From positions 27,381 to 91,380 of the forward strand of contig CAYTCI010000004.1 in NCBI GenBank assembly GCA_964436305.1: a stretch of 64,000 bases of DNA, in the 5' to 3' direction. A program made the translations under genes and the position numbers. Below the pieces are notes generated by a model. The model worked only from the letters and a program-made list of their open reading frames with translations, ran no database searches and was not told where the DNA came from. Shown here piece by piece: positions 1 through 9,145 of this stretch (position 1 is its first letter; every line of letters starts with the position of its first letter). This DNA comes from JAKPUX01 sp964436305 (GTDB taxonomy: Bacteria; Zhuqueibacterota; Zhuqueibacteria; Residuimicrobiales; Residuimicrobiaceae).

Positions 1-2
1 TT

Positions 3-1211
3 CTCGGCCTGGGGCTGGCCGGTTTCAGCCTCCCTGGCCGCTGCGCCATACCCGATGAGGCGGCCCTGCAGCTGCATCGGGAACTGCTGACCATCGACAC
101 CCACTGCGACACCCCGCTGCATATGCTTGACAGCACCTGGGACATCGGTGCCCTGCACGCTGCGGGCTCCCGTGACCGCGGCAAGATCGACCTCCCCCGC
201 ATGGAAAAGGGCAATCTCGACGCCCTCTTCTTCGCCGCATTTGTCTCGCAGCGCTCCCTGACCCCCGAAAATTATCGCCAGGCGCGCGCCGCCGCGGAAA
301 ACCTCATCGCCCTGACCGAGGCAATGGTGCGCAAGTACCCGGATCGCATCCGTCTCGCCACCAGTCCTGCCGAGATCCAGCGTAATACGGCCTCGGGGCT
401 GCTCAGCGCCTGCATCGGTATCGAAAACGGCTTCGCCCTCGGCCATGATCTCGCCAGCCTGCCGGCCTATCAGGCGCGCGGAGTGCGTTACGTCACCCTC
501 TGCCATACCAAAGACAACGATCTCTGCGACTCATCGACCGATCCCTCGCCGGACCATTGGCACGGCCTCAGCCCCTTCGGCCGTGAGGTCATCGCCGAAA
601 TGAACCGTCTCGGCATCCTCGTAGACCTCTCGCACGCTTCGGATGAGGCATTTTATCAGGCCCTTGCCTGCTCCAAAACCCCGATCTTCGCCAGTCACTC
701 CTGTGTCCGCGCTCTTTGCGACCATCCCCGCAATCTCAGCGACGCCATGCTCAAAGCCCTGGCGGCAAAGAGCGGCGTCATGCAGATGTGCATCCTCAGT
801 GAATACGTCAAGGCCATTCCCGCCAACGCCCGGCGTGAGGCAGCGCAGGACTCCCTCGACCGGGTCTATGGTGCCTGGGATGCCATCACCACCCCTGCCC
901 TCCGTCAGGCCAAACGCGAAGCCTGGAACCTGGTCGATGAACGCTATCCGCGCACCCTGGCCACCGTCGCGGATGTCTGCGATCATATTGATCATGTGGT
1001 CAAGCTGGTGGGCATCGACCATATCGGTATCGGCACCGATTTCGACGGCGGCGGTGGCGTCCGCGACTGCAACGACGTCTCACAGCTTAGCGCCATCACG
1101 GTCGAGCTGGTGCGCCGCGGCTATAACCGCGAGGAGCTGGCGAAACTATGGGGCGGCAATTTTACGCGCATCTTCCAGCAGGCACTCGACGCAGCGGAAT
1201 CCGCTCGATGA
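3..1211 (+). CDS. membrane dipeptidase (peptidase family M19), 5' end outside window
   Basis: Zinc-dependent dipeptidase of the renal/membrane dipeptidase family, which cleaves dipeptides including some D-amino-acid ones. The frame is open from base 3, so the start lies upstream; 402 residues are visible. An early hydrophobic stretch (LGLGLAGFSL) is probably the end of a signal peptide. The family metal ligands are all present: HxD in IDTHCDTP (around base 102), the bridging Glu in GIENG, His in DLSHAS, His in ASHSC, and the Asp in GIGTDFDGG near the C-terminus. An internal ATG at 123 would cut off the HxD site and is not the true start. It overlaps the next gene by ATGA. Its position ahead of TamA/TamB-like genes suggests an envelope or peptide-salvage role, which is inference. 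Confidence 0.9.
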   Translation, partial: LGLGLAGFSLPGRCAIPDEAALQLHRELLTIDTHCDTPLHMLDSTWDIGALHAAGSRDRGKIDLPRMEKGNLDALFFAAFVSQRSLTPENYRQARAAAENLIALTEAMVRKYPDRIRLATSPAEIQRNTASGLLSACIGIENGFALGHDLASLPAYQARGVRYVTLCHTKDNDLCDSSTDPSPDHWHGLSPFGREVIAEMNRLGILVDLSHASDEAFYQALACSKTPIFASHSCVRALCDHPRNLSDAMLKALAAKSGVMQMCILSEYVKAIPANARREAAQDSLDRVYGAWDAITTPALRQAKREAWNLVDERYPRTLATVADVCDHIDHVVKLVGIDHIGIGTDFDGGGGVRDCNDVSQLSAITVELVRRGYNREELAKLWGGNFTRIFQQALDAAESAR

Positions 1212-2530
1212 AAAAAATCGACTACAGCCAACTGGCCATCGCCTTTACTGAAAAGGAACTGTGCACCCGCTGCGGCACCTGCGTCAGCGCCTGCCCGACC
1301 GGAGCGATCAGCCTCGATGACGATGCCTATCCGCGGCTCCATCCCGATCTCTGCACCGAGTGCGGCCTGTGTGCGCGGGTCTGCCCGGGCGGCCGGGTTA
1401 ATTTTCTCGACCTGACCGAGATCACCTTTGGTCACCGCCGGGAGCCTGAGCGCTTCGACGGCCATCTCCTCTCCACCTATGTCGGCTATGCCGCCGATCC
1501 GGCCCTCCGCCGCCATGGCGCCGGCGGCGGCGTCATCACTGCCCTGATGTGGGATCTGCTGAAACGCGGCGAGGTGGAAGGCTGCATCGTCACCCGTATC
1601 CGGCCCGATCGCCCCTGGCGCGGCGAGGTTTTCATTGCGCGCACCTACGCCGAACTGCGCAGCAGCCAGCAATCCAAGTATATCATCATCCCCACCAACG
1701 CCATCCTGCAGCAGGTTCGGGATCTGCCGGGGCGCTACGCCTTTGCCGGGCTACCCTGCCAGATCCATGGTCTGCGGCTGCTCGGCGCCGAGGAACCGGC
1801 ACTGCGTGACAAGATCCCGGTGATGATCGGCCTCTTTTGCGCCTCCTCGCTGGAGCCCTTCGTCGCCCGCGAGATGCTCGAGTGCCGCGGCATCGATCCC
1901 CAGCAGGTCAAGCACTTTGAGTTTCGCGGCGGGGCCTGGCCCGGCCAGATCCGCGCGACCCTCAGGGATGGCCGCATCAAGAGGCTGCATTATTCCAATT
2001 TCAAGGACGGGGCGATCAATTACCTCACCCAGCTTTACAGCCCCCGCCGTTGTCAAACCTGCATCGACGGCGTCTCCGAGTTTGCCGACATCGCCGTCAG
2101 CGACGCCTGGACGCGCGACGGGTCCGGCCAGTATCTCTTCGAGTCGCACTCCCGGCTGCTGGCGCGTACCCCGCGTGGCGAAGCGGTGATGAAGGCTGCC
2201 ATCGCCTCCGGCGCACTGGTCGCCAGCGACGTCACTGCCAATCGCTCCTATCAGACCCACAAGCTGCACACCCAGCGCAAAGGAATGAACTCGCCCCTGC
2301 GTACCGCCCGGCTGCGGCGCGAGGGCCGCGTGGCCCCGCTCTACGACCGGCCGGCCCCGGCCGCCTCGCGCGCCGAGCGCCTCAGCGAGCGCCTCGAATC
2401 GGCGATCATGGCCATGGGGCGAATCCGCGCGATCCGCCTGCCCCTGTTCAAGTTCCTGACCTCGCGCTACGGCATCGTCTTTGTCAAACTGAGACAATGG
2501 AGAAAAAGCCGCAAATACCGGCGCAAATGA
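1208..2530 (+). CDS. Coenzyme F420 hydrogenase/dehydrogenase beta-subunit (FrhB/FdhB) family iron-sulfur protein
   Basis: A 440-residue redox protein. The N-terminus is a 2x[4Fe-4S] ferredoxin domain with CTRCGTCVSACP and CTECGLCARVCP (residues about 18-62). It is followed by the FrhB N- and C-terminal domains, with conserved stretches such as GAGGGVITAL, SQQSKYI, FAGLPCQIHGLR and a late CQTCIDG cysteine pair. The family reduces F420 or other flavin/quinone-type acceptors, and many bacterial members sit in cell-surface polysaccharide loci with unknown partners. The start at 1208 overlaps the previous stop (ATGA); a longer in-frame ATG at 1148 lies inside the upstream gene. The stop overlaps the next gene by ATGA, so translation is probably coupled. 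The basic C-terminal tail may be peripheral-membrane. The electron acceptor is unknown; the name does not imply a methanogen. Confidence 0.85.
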   Translation: MKKIDYSQLAIAFTEKELCTRCGTCVSACPTGAISLDDDAYPRLHPDLCTECGLCARVCPGGRVNFLDLTEITFGHRREPERFDGHLLSTYVGYAADPALRRHGAGGGVITALMWDLLKRGEVEGCIVTRIRPDRPWRGEVFIARTYAELRSSQQSKYIIIPTNAILQQVRDLPGRYAFAGLPCQIHGLRLLGAEEPALRDKIPVMIGLFCASSLEPFVAREMLECRGIDPQQVKHFEFRGGAWPGQIRATLRDGRIKRLHYSNFKDGAINYLTQLYSPRRCQTCIDGVSEFADIAVSDAWTRDGSGQYLFESHSRLLARTPRGEAVMKAAIASGALVASDVTANRSYQTHKLHTQRKGMNSPLRTARLRREGRVAPLYDRPAPAASRAERLSERLESAIMAMGRIRAIRLPLFKFLTSRYGIVFVKLRQWRKSRKYRRK

Positions 2531-4413
2531 CTACCCGCATCCAGGGCTATCCTGTTATGAAGCACGCTGCGAGCCTGAAAGGCACCTGCCGACTCCTGTT
2601 CCTCGCGACCTGCGCGCTGCTCGCCCTCTCCGCTGTACCGCTCGCGGGCCAGAGCACCACAGGCGAGGGCCTGCCGCTCACCCGACTCCGTTTTGCCGGC
2701 AACCAGCATTTCTCGGAGGGCGAACTGCGCGAGCAGCTCTTCCTCATTGCGCACACCGGGCTGGCACGGCTCGCCTTCTGGCGCAAACTTCCGGTCTACC
2801 ACGAATCGATGATGCAGCGCGATCTGCGCGGCCTGCTGCGCTTCTATCAGCGCGAGGGATTCATCCAGGTGCACATCCTCCCCCGGGTCGAGGTAGTCGA
2901 CGCCAATGCGGTGCACCTCACCTACCGCATCGCGGAGGGCACACGGGTTGCCGTCGAGGAGGTGCAGGTGCAACTGAGTGACTCGAGCGCGGCCGTCCTC
3001 GACATCTGGAAAAAAGCCAAAATCCGCTTGATCCCCCGCGGCAAGTCGGGCTACCGCGATGAGGCGGTGCAGGCGGACCTGAAGAACCTCACCGCTGTGT
3101 ACGCCAATCAGGGCTACGCCTATGCCGAGGCGCGGGTCTCGCCCCGCCTCGGCGAGCAGGAGCGCTCGGTACGGCTCTTTTATACCCTCGATCCCGGCCC
3201 GCCCTGCCGCTTCGGCCCGATCTCAATCCAGGGCGACACCATCGTCTCGCCACACACCGTGATGCGGCAGCTCGCCCTCCGCCCCGGCAAACCCTACAGC
3301 CAGAAGAACCTGGAAAAGAGCCAGCGGCAGATCTACCAGCTCGGCATCTTTCAGTATGTCACGGTCAAGGCGGCGCTCGACTCGCAGCAAACGCCCCTTT
3401 TGCCCGTCAATATCCAGGTCAAGGCGGCCAAACCGTGGACGATCAAGGCCGGCATCGGGTATGGCTTTGAAGACCAGCTGCGCCTGGTCACCGATATCCG
3501 CAAGCTCAACTTCCTTCACGGCGCCCGGCGGCTCAACATCAATCTCAAGCACAGCCACCTCGAGCCCTACGCTCTCGATCTCATCCTCACCCAGTCGGGC
3601 TTCCCGGCGCCCCAGACCAGCCTGGTGCTCAATCCCTTCTTCCTGCGCCAGGCCGAACCCGGCTTTACCGTCGACCGTACCGGCATCAATATCGCCCACC
3701 AGCAACGTTTCGCCACCTATACCGACGGTTCGCTGCGTTATACCCTGGAGCAGGATTATCTCAAGGTGAGCAGTCTGACGCGTAACCAGGCGCTGGACAG
3801 CAGCCGGATGGCGCTCTATCACAAATCCTATATTGCCCTTTCGCTGGCGCGGGACAACTCCCTGCCGCTCTTTTATCCCGAGCATGGCCTCTACACAGCA
3901 GCGACCATCACCTGGGCCGGTGTAGGTTTTCGCAGCGATCTCCATTTTCTCAAGATCCTCGGCGAGGTGCGTCATTATACACGGGTCGGGCGGACCGCGG
4001 TGCTGGCGACGCGGATGAAGGCCGGCTCACTGCGTGCACTCGGCACCGACCGCTTCACCCCCATCGAGGAACGCTTTTATGCCGGCGGCTCCAATTCCGT
4101 GCGTGGTTGGGGCTACAGCGAACTCGGTCCCAAGAACAGCGCCGGTCACCCGGTCGGCGGCAACAGTCTGCTCGAGCTGGGCGCCGAACTCCGCCGTGAT
4201 ATCAGCAGCCTCTTGTCGAGCGTCCTTTTCCTCGACAGCGGCAATGTCTGGTCGCGGCTGCACGGCCATCGCCTTGATCAACTGCGCACTGCTGCCGGCT
4301 TCGGCCTGCGTTATCGCACCCCAATCGGGCCGATCCGTCTTGATTTCGGCTGGCCAGTCGGCCGGGGCCGCAACCGGGTCCAGATGCATCTCAGCGTCGG
4401 ACAGGCCTTTTAG
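2527..4413 (+). CDS. TamA/BamA-like outer-membrane assembly barrel (POTRA + surface antigen)
   Basis: Omp85-superfamily protein of 628 residues. A signal peptide (hydrophobic LLFLATCALLALSAVPLAG) is followed by POTRA-like repeats (first one around LRFAGNQHFSEGELREQL, a later one around ISIQGDTIVSPHTVMRQL). The C-terminal half is the bacterial surface antigen barrel, with the conserved RGW version of the VRGF/Y motif (GGSNSVRGWGYSELGP), a GPIRLDFGWP strand and a terminal Phe (SVGQAF) typical of barrel signals. The start at 2527 is coupled to the previous stop (ATGA); ATG 2557 would give a more standard signal peptide and is a real alternative. It lies 9 bases before a TamB-like gene, the usual TamA/TamB arrangement. 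With two to three POTRA-like units and this neighbour, TamA-like is a better label than BamA. Confidence 0.88.
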   Translation: MTTRIQGYPVMKHAASLKGTCRLLFLATCALLALSAVPLAGQSTTGEGLPLTRLRFAGNQHFSEGELREQLFLIAHTGLARLAFWRKLPVYHESMMQRDLRGLLRFYQREGFIQVHILPRVEVVDANAVHLTYRIAEGTRVAVEEVQVQLSDSSAAVLDIWKKAKIRLIPRGKSGYRDEAVQADLKNLTAVYANQGYAYAEARVSPRLGEQERSVRLFYTLDPGPPCRFGPISIQGDTIVSPHTVMRQLALRPGKPYSQKNLEKSQRQIYQLGIFQYVTVKAALDSQQTPLLPVNIQVKAAKPWTIKAGIGYGFEDQLRLVTDIRKLNFLHGARRLNINLKHSHLEPYALDLILTQSGFPAPQTSLVLNPFFLRQAEPGFTVDRTGINIAHQQRFATYTDGSLRYTLEQDYLKVSSLTRNQALDSSRMALYHKSYIALSLARDNSLPLFYPEHGLYTAATITWAGVGFRSDLHFLKILGEVRHYTRVGRTAVLATRMKAGSLRALGTDRFTPIEERFYAGGSNSVRGWGYSELGPKNSAGHPVGGNSLLELGAELRRDISSLLSSVLFLDSGNVWSRLHGHRLDQLRTAAGFGLRYRTPIGPIRLDFGWPVGRGRNRVQMHLSVGQAF

Positions 4414-4422
4414 GAGGATCGC

Positions 4423-7400
4423 GTGCGTCTCTTCTTTAAAATCGTCGCCGGACTCCTCCTGCTGCTCTTCGTGGCCGCCGCCGGCATCCTGACCATCCTC
4501 TATCGGCGCGGCGATCTCCATCGCCAGGTCCAGTCGGCGCTGAGCCAGATTTTAGCCGAAACTCTCAATGCCCGGATCGAGATCGGCCGCTGCGACGGCT
4601 CCCTCCTGCATACCCTGGAGATCGAATCGGTCCGCCTCTTCCAGGAGGCCGACACTCTGGCGCAGATCGATACCCTGCGTTGTCACTGGCAGCCCATCAG
4701 TTTGATCTGGGGCGAAATCACCCTCGACCGGATCGAGGTCAGCGGTCTGCGCCTCTCCCTGCACCAGTTCGCCGACCGGAGCTGGAATTACCAGCGTTAT
4801 TTCAAGACGTCGTCCGACAGCAGCCGTTCGCCCTGGATCCTCCGGCTCCGGAGCCTGCAGCTGCGCGCTGCCGAGGTCTCGCTGTGCTCCGCCGCTGGCG
4901 GCTTTCCGCCGCTACAGATCGACATTCCCTCTCTTGCCGGCGCGGGGCGGCTCAGCAGCCGGGGCTGGCAGGTCGAACTGGCGGACGCCCGTCTCGCGTT
5001 CACTCCCCCTGGTCTCACCATTCCGGCCCTCGAAGCACGGGCCCGGGGCGGTGAGCGTTTTCTCGAGCTGGAGAGTCTCCGGCTGGCCACGCCGGACTCG
5101 CGGCTGCGCGGCCGGCTCAGGGCGCACCTCGGCCATGCTCCCCTTTTCGCCGCGGACCTGCGCCTTGATTCCCTCGCCGCAACCGACCTCAGCCCCCTCA
5201 CCGGCTGGAGGCCACCCTTTGCCCGGGCCCGGATCGAATTGACAGCCTCCGGCCGGCCCGACTCGATCAGCCTCGACCTGCGCGCCGGCGCACAACAAGG
5301 CCAGCTGCACCTGCAAGGCTGGGTCAAACCCGCCGGGATGGCGGCGGGCCGCCTCGAACTGACCGCGCTGGAGACCGATTCGCTGCTGGATCTGCCCGGC
5401 CGCCTGGACGCAGATCTCACCTTCTCCGGCGCCGGTTTTTCCACCGCCCATGGCCGCTGGCAAGCCAGCGGCGCGCTCTCCCACAGTCTGCTCAGCCGCC
5501 ATGGCCTCGGCATGGTTCCCCTGTCGGCCACGCTGGCGGAGAGCCTGGTAACCCTCCAGCTGGAGAGCGCCGGTGCTGCCGGTAGCCTGCAGGCCGCCGC
5601 CGCCCTCGATCTTGGCGCCCGGCCGCACTACGATCTCACCCTGGCAGCCGAGGGGCTCGATCTGGCCCCCCTTACCGCTGCGCCCGCCCTGGCCAGCCGC
5701 CTCCGTCTCCATCTCCACCTCGCCGGTCAGGGCTTCGATCCCGCAGCCGCACCGGCGCAGCTGCAGCTCGCCGCCGGCTCCTCCACCCTGGCCGGCTTCG
5801 CGCTCGACACGCTTTATGCGGCCGGAGGGGCCACGCTCGGCGGTGTACGCCTGGATACCCTCCGGATCGCCGCTCCGGGTTTGCATGGCCAGGGCAGCGG
5901 CCGCTGGGACTGGAACGGCCCGCTCGATCTGACCTGTGCGCTGCAACTCAAAAACCATCGCAGCCTGGCCCCGCTGCTGGGTGCTGACTCCCTCCGCCTC
6001 AATGGCCTGCTGCAGGGGCGGCTCGCCGGGCCGCCCGATTCCCTCACCTTTGAAGCCACCGCCCGCCTGCAGGACAGCCGCTTCAATACCCTGCGCTTTA
6101 GTGAGATCCACGCCGCTCTCGCAGGCACACGCGCCTCCCGCTTGAAAGCATCGCTCGGACTGACCGCCGGCGCCATCGCCGCGGGTAGCGCCCTGCACGC
6201 TGATTCGCTTGCGCTCCACGCCGACTATGACGGGCGGCAGCTTGCCGCCCAGAGCCGCCTGGTCTTCAATGACAGCCTGCGCGCTGCCGTGGCGCTCAGA
6301 GCCGACGATCAGGATTCGCTCTGGCAGGTCAGCCTGCAGCGGCTGGAGCTGCAGCAGCGCGACCAGCTCTGGCATCTGGAGGGGCCGCTCCCGCGGCTGA
6401 CCCTGCAGCCGGCCGGGTTCAGGCTCGCTGATTTCGCCCTGGTGCAGGGGCGCCAGCGCCTCGAGATGAACGGCAGCCTGGGTCTGGCCGACAGCCTCGC
6501 CTTTCGCGTCGACCTGGAGAACCTCGATCTCGCCGCCCTGGCGCCGTGGTTCCCGCCTATCCCCGGCATGACCGGCGCCATGACCTGGCGCGCCGACCTC
6601 ACCGGCCTCGCCGCCAGGCCCTGCATCGTCTCCTCACTGCAGGTCGACGATATCCAGCTGGCCGGCCTGCCCGCCACCAGCCTGCAGGTCAGCGGCCGGC
6701 TGGAGGAGGCCCGGCTGACCTGGGAAGGCTCGCTGAACCAGGGTCCTGAAAACAGCGCCCACTTTGGCGGCACGCTGCCCCTGCGCCTTCGCTGGCCCCT
6801 GCCGCACCCCCTGATCGAGGACGACGATCCGGTCGACCTCTCGCTGCGGACCCGCGACCTCAAGGCCGGCATTCTCGCCGCCTTCATCCCCGGTCTCGAC
6901 ATCAGCGGCACCCTCAGCGGTGACCTGACCATCGGCAAGAACTGGGGCGATCCCCAGCCGGGCGGCTACCTCGAGTGGCGCAACGGCACCTTCCTCGCCC
7001 CGTTCCTCGGCAAACCCTACAAACCCGTCACCGCCCGCCTCGAACTGGCGCCGCCACTCCTGTTGCTCCAGAACCTGCGCGCCACCGGCGGCGAGGGTCA
7101 ACTCAACGGTGAGGGCTCCTGGCGTTTCACCCTCGACCGCGGCCATCTCTCCTTCCAGGAGATGCAGCTGCGCCTCAAGGCGGATCATTTTACCGCCGCG
7201 GAGAGCCCTGAACTCACCCTCGTCCTCGACGGCACCCTGACGCTGACCGACCAGCTGACACGCCCCAAGCTCAACGGCGCTCTGCGCGTCGAACGCGCCC
7301 GTATCGATCTGGCCGCTTTCACCGAGACCCCCTCCACCCTCTTCCAGGCCGACCTGCCGCTGCTGCTGGTGGCGCGCGGCGATACCAGCCGGCAGAGCTA

Positions 7401-8211
7401 TGACCGCAAGGCCCTCCTGCCCGCCTGGCTGCCGGTGGTCGAGCGCAGCCGCGGCTCCATCAAGCTCGAGATCCCCCGCAACACCTGGCTGCGCACCCCG
7501 GAAATGAACTTCGAGATCTCTGGCGATCTCGATCTCGCCAAGGAAGGCGAGGATTTCGGCCTCTTCGGCGCCATCCAGATCGTCCGCGGCAATTATGACC
7601 TCTTCAGCCGCCGTTTCGACATCGAGGAGGGCACCCTCACCTTCGCCGGCGGTGACAACCTGCCGGAGATGTCTCTCAAGGCGGAGCATGTTTTCCGCAG
7701 CCAGGACAAGATCAAACATACTCTTGGCTTCACCGCCACCGGCGAGCTGCGCAAGCCCACCTTCGCCTTTACTCTCGACGAGGCGACCATCACCGAGTCC
7801 GATGCCGTTTCGTACCTCGCCTTCGGCCGCAGCTTCGGTGATCTGACCCACGGCGAAAAGAATGATCTGGTGCAGAATCAGCTGCAGATGAGCGGCGATG
7901 CCTTCAAACAGCTGCTGGCCGGGCAGATCGCCGGAGAGGTGACCCGTTCGCTCCAGCAAAAGCTGGATCTTGACGTCATTGAGTTCCGCGGCGACCAGAA
8001 CTGGCGGCAATCGACGGTGGTGGTGGGCAAATACCTCACCAACGACCTCTATCTGAGCTACGAGCGCCCGATCAACCTGGGGCGGACCAATGAAGTGGCG
8101 CCCGAACAGGTGACCCTGGAATACGAGATCCTGCGCTCGCTCTTTCTGCAGGCCATCCGCGGTGATGAAAAAAATACCGGATTTGATCTGATCTACAAGT
8201 GGGAGAAATAG
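4423..8211 (+). CDS. tamB: TamB-like translocation and assembly module protein (DUF490 / AsmA-like)
   Basis: A 1262-residue inner-membrane-anchored periplasm-spanning protein. One N-terminal transmembrane helix (FKIVAGLLLLLFVAAAGIL) is followed by about 900 residues of repetitive beta-rich sequence dominated by Leu/Ala/Asp/Gly. The C-terminal TamB/DUF490 domain includes GNYDLFSRRFDIEEGTLTF, SYLAFGRS and a final ...YKWEK strand region. The family forms a long hydrophobic groove that moves lipids or helps barrel insertion with TamA. The start is GTG at 4423 with AGGAGG 5 bases upstream (4412-4417). It is the last gene of the operon starting before base 1. Extreme use of Leu and Asp-Ser-Leu repeats gives several long but spurious reading frames on the opposite strand. 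Confidence 0.9.
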   Translation: MRLFFKIVAGLLLLLFVAAAGILTILYRRGDLHRQVQSALSQILAETLNARIEIGRCDGSLLHTLEIESVRLFQEADTLAQIDTLRCHWQPISLIWGEITLDRIEVSGLRLSLHQFADRSWNYQRYFKTSSDSSRSPWILRLRSLQLRAAEVSLCSAAGGFPPLQIDIPSLAGAGRLSSRGWQVELADARLAFTPPGLTIPALEARARGGERFLELESLRLATPDSRLRGRLRAHLGHAPLFAADLRLDSLAATDLSPLTGWRPPFARARIELTASGRPDSISLDLRAGAQQGQLHLQGWVKPAGMAAGRLELTALETDSLLDLPGRLDADLTFSGAGFSTAHGRWQASGALSHSLLSRHGLGMVPLSATLAESLVTLQLESAGAAGSLQAAAALDLGARPHYDLTLAAEGLDLAPLTAAPALASRLRLHLHLAGQGFDPAAAPAQLQLAAGSSTLAGFALDTLYAAGGATLGGVRLDTLRIAAPGLHGQGSGRWDWNGPLDLTCALQLKNHRSLAPLLGADSLRLNGLLQGRLAGPPDSLTFEATARLQDSRFNTLRFSEIHAALAGTRASRLKASLGLTAGAIAAGSALHADSLALHADYDGRQLAAQSRLVFNDSLRAAVALRADDQDSLWQVSLQRLELQQRDQLWHLEGPLPRLTLQPAGFRLADFALVQGRQRLEMNGSLGLADSLAFRVDLENLDLAALAPWFPPIPGMTGAMTWRADLTGLAARPCIVSSLQVDDIQLAGLPATSLQVSGRLEEARLTWEGSLNQGPENSAHFGGTLPLRLRWPLPHPLIEDDDPVDLSLRTRDLKAGILAAFIPGLDISGTLSGDLTIGKNWGDPQPGGYLEWRNGTFLAPFLGKPYKPVTARLELAPPLLLLQNLRATGGEGQLNGEGSWRFTLDRGHLSFQEMQLRLKADHFTAAESPELTLVLDGTLTLTDQLTRPKLNGALRVERARIDLAAFTETPSTLFQADLPLLLVARGDTSRQSYDRKALLPAWLPVVERSRGSIKLEIPRNTWLRTPEMNFEISGDLDLAKEGEDFGLFGAIQIVRGNYDLFSRRFDIEEGTLTFAGGDNLPEMSLKAEHVFRSQDKIKHTLGFTATGELRKPTFAFTLDEATITESDAVSYLAFGRSFGDLTHGEKNDLVQNQLQMSGDAFKQLLAGQIAGEVTRSLQQKLDLDVIEFRGDQNWRQSTVVVGKYLTNDLYLSYERPINLGRTNEVAPEQVTLEYEILRSLFLQAIRGDEKNTGFDLIYKWEK

Positions 8212-8212
8212 C

Positions 8213-8250
8213 AGCCCGCTCCGCAAGCGCACGGCCTGCGGCGGCGGGCT
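8213..8250. terminator. possible terminator hairpin between convergent genes
   Basis: AGCCCGC (8213-8219) pairs with GCGGGCT (8244-8250), and an inner CCGC/GCGG pair sits at 8221-8224/8238-8241. It lies between the convergent tamB-like gene and the minus-strand membrane protein. There is no T-run on the plus side, and only TATTTCT follows on the minus strand, so intrinsic termination is uncertain. Confidence 0.35.
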
Positions 8251-8268
8251 CATTAGAATCGAGGCGAG

Positions 8269-9096
8269 TTACCGGGAAGAGGGGAGGAAGAGGGCCATCT
8301 GCAGTTTGACCGGGATGGCACGATAGATCGCCTTGGCATCCTCACGTGAAACCGCCAGCTGAATCCACAATTTGTGCTCGGGCACTTTTTTGGCCTTGAG
8401 GTTTTTCAGGGTCGCCCGTGCCTCCGCAAAGATCCGCTCCATATCAAAAGCGAATTTCTTCTTGAACTCTCCGGTGTTACTGGGGGGCTGTTCCTGCTCG
8501 ATGCGCACCGTCAGGTTGCGGTTGAACTGCAGCGTGAAATGGACGTCGTTGTTCTCGATCGGGATCTCCTGGCCCGCCATCGCCTCGGCCTCGACGGTAT
8601 CCTTGGGCGCATCCATGATCCGGATAGGCGATTTGGGAATGGTCGCTGTCTGGCTCAACAGCTGGAAGGGCGGGAAAAGCCAGGTGTGCAGCGAGTCGCG
8701 GCGGGCGACATGGGGAATGGCCTGACTCATCGAGTAGGAGCTGATTCGACACCGGCGCACCGGCACCCCCTTGATCAGCAGATCGACCAGGCTGTCACGC
8801 AGGTCGATGGTGATCATGATCGAATCCTTCTTGGAGAGCTCGAGGAGGAGGTCGGCGTAGGTGTCCTCCAGACGCAGGGAGTCCATGGCATCGGCCATGG
8901 CGCGCGTGGGGGCGGCACCGCCGGAATAGGGCGTGCTGGCTGCGCCATTGCGGCCGTGGAAGGAAGTGGCGTCGGTCACCTTCATCACCGGCAGGATAAC
9001 CAGCGGCAGGGCGACCATCAGCACCGGCGCCAGCAAAAAGAAGAGAAAGACCAGTTGGGCTGGCAGACGATTTTTAAAAAAAGGCAGAAGGTTCAA
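8269..9096 (-). CDS. uncharacterised single-pass membrane protein next to L,D-transpeptidases
   Basis: A 275-residue protein I do not recognise. From the proposed TTG start (9096) it has a short N-tail and a strong hydrophobic segment (residues about 14-39, LVFLFFLLAPVLMVALPLVI). A periplasmic-looking region of about 230 residues follows, with alternating polar/hydrophobic sequence and no catalytic motif that I can name. The C-terminus contains a Lys/Arg-rich helical stretch (MERIFAEARATLKNLKAKK). The frame stays open upstream to 9228, but that extension lies over the end of the neighbouring transpeptidase gene and has no ribosome site, so the start inside 9096-9110 is preferred. It lies 49 bases after the transpeptidase stop, so it is likely the last gene of the Ldt operon. 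It may act as a partner or regulator of the transpeptidases; this is context only. Confidence 0.6.
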   Translation of the reverse strand: MNLLPFFKNRLPAQLVFLFFLLAPVLMVALPLVILPVMKVTDATSFHGRNGAASTPYSGGAAPTRAMADAMDSLRLEDTYADLLLELSKKDSIMITIDLRDSLVDLLIKGVPVRRCRISSYSMSQAIPHVARRDSLHTWLFPPFQLLSQTATIPKSPIRIMDAPKDTVEAEAMAGQEIPIENNDVHFTLQFNRNLTVRIEQEQPPSNTGEFKKKFAFDMERIFAEARATLKNLKAKKVPEHKLWIQLAVSREDAKAIYRAIPVKLQMALFLPSSR

Positions 9097-9145
9097 GTGA
9101 GCACTCTCGCTAAAATGGATCGGTAAGCTGCTGGGCAAGCCGGTT

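Noticed and set aside
1208..2530. Methanogen-type F420 hydrogenase system
   Set aside because: Only an FrhB-family protein is present; no FrhA/G or F420 biosynthesis genes are near. The family is common in bacteria.
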